Assembly: GCA_020440935.1 (NCBI GenBank)
Contig: JAGRNC010000134.1
Span: 1 to 6,803 of the forward strand
Origin: Leptospiraceae bacterium
GTDB lineage: Bacteria; Spirochaetota; Leptospiria; Leptospirales; Leptonemataceae
Reading direction: 5' to 3'
Length of the DNA stretch: 6,803 nt
Each line of letters opens with the position of its first letter. Positions within the stretch are counted from its first letter, which is position 1. The position numbers and the translations under genes were made by a program. The notes under the pieces are model-generated. The model was given only the letters and a program-made list of their open reading frames with translations, was not told the origin of the DNA and did no database searches. Shown here in pieces: positions 6,298 through 6,803 of the stretch.

Positions 6298-6803
6298 CTA
6301 AAAGCGTATGACTGGTAGAATGGGAAGCAAGCTTGAGCCGTCTACGTTGATCAGCCCGATTTGTATTCCGGCATTTTCCCCGGCGTAGTTAAACATTCCA
6401 ATCATTAGTCCGCTATTGTGAGCGGTAGCAACATTCCAGACACCCAGGGTCATTCCTTCCGTAGCGGCAGCAAAGTTGATGGCCCCGATCCACAGGGCAT
6501 GGTCCGTGCTTCCCAACTCGCCATTCACGAAACCGAATTTTAGAAATCCACCGCCTCCGGTTCCATTGAAGAAACCCATCTGCATATCTGATGTGCCGGA
6601 AATGTTCAAGAAGCCTACCTGAAGCATGGCCTCCTCGGACAGATTGCCCAGGCCGACCTGGATTGTGGTCTTATGGCCCCTGTTCCATATTAGTCCCGCC
6701 TGAAGTAGATTCAGACCTGGACTGCTGCGCCCATTGAGATAGCTATCGCGGTTCGTTAATCCGGCGATCTGGATCGGACAGGAATGACCGCAACGGTTGA
6801 AAA
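6298..6803 (-). CDS. Surface-repeat protein resembling the Leptospira LA_2272 type, 5' end beyond the window
   Basis: The reading frame is open from the window edge to a TAG at 6298-6300, giving 167 visible codons, so the N-terminus is missing. The internal ATG at 6625-6627 is not the likely start, because repeats continue upstream of it. The visible protein is built of about ten short units of the form hydrophobic-Q-hydrophobic-G-hydrophobic-hydrophobic-N: IQVGLGNLS, LQVGFLNIS, MQMGFFNGT, LKFGFVNGE, LWIGAINFA, MTLGVWNVA, LMIGMFNYA and IQIGLINVD among them. Units are usually 15 to 22 residues apart. The end, SLLPILPVIRF, resembles the P-x-x-P-hydrophobic closing of the LA_2272 surface-repeat family. 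Alternating hydrophobic residues and a terminal aromatic suggest outer-membrane beta structure. Family membership is from memory of the motif, and the function of such proteins is not known to me. Two cysteines (CGHSC) lie near the visible N-terminal edge. It converges on the NlpC/P60 gene with 43 bp between. Confidence 0.75.
   Translation of the reverse strand, partial: FNRCGHSCPIQIAGLTNRDSYLNGRSSPGLNLLQAGLIWNRGHKTTIQVGLGNLSEEAMLQVGFLNISGTSDMQMGFFNGTGGGGFLKFGFVNGELGSTDHALWIGAINFAAATEGMTLGVWNVATAHNSGLMIGMFNYAGENAGIQIGLINVDGSSLLPILPVIRF

Overview
The window looks like bacterial chromosome, most likely from a spirochaete of the Leptospirales (Leptonema- or Turneriella-like rather than AT-rich Leptospira). 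This rests on two clues: the repeat protein at the right edge, which resembles the Leptospira LA_2272-type surface-repeat family, and a base composition that by eye is close to half GC. The assignment is inference; there is no rRNA or other phylogenetic marker here. I see no tRNA, rRNA, CRISPR array, insertion sequence or phage gene.

Layout from left to right. A small four-repeat TPR protein (+) ends 12 bp from the convergent 3' end of a methyl-accepting chemotaxis protein (-) that has six predicted membrane helices. A 272-bp gene-free stretch upstream of the chemoreceptor carries an inverted repeat and a 12-bp palindrome. Next is a beta-hydroxyacid dehydrogenase (-) of the 3-hydroxyisobutyrate dehydrogenase family, best started at 3278. 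Divergent from it is a tight plus-strand cluster: a small Lys/Leu-rich protein of unknown function, an OppD/DppD-type ATPase 4 bp later, an OppF/DppF-type ATPase joined to it by an ATGA overlap, and an NlpC/P60 cell-wall hydrolase starting 3 to 36 bp after that (my preferred start gives 36 bp). At the right edge a convergent minus-strand gene, cut by the window end, encodes a protein with about ten short Q-hydrophobic-G-hydrophobic-hydrophobic-N-like repeats.

Functionally, the plus-strand cluster reads as peptide uptake linked to peptidoglycan turnover. The two ATPases would energise an oligopeptide importer whose permeases and binding protein are not in this window, and the NlpC/P60 enzyme could release cell-wall peptides for it. 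That link is inference from gene order. Most of the window is ordinary housekeeping or surface biology; I found no convincing new system. The items most worth a second look are the unidentified small protein at the head of the ATPase cluster, the HAMP-less chemoreceptor, the putative Fe-S cysteines in both ATPases and the surface-repeat protein.
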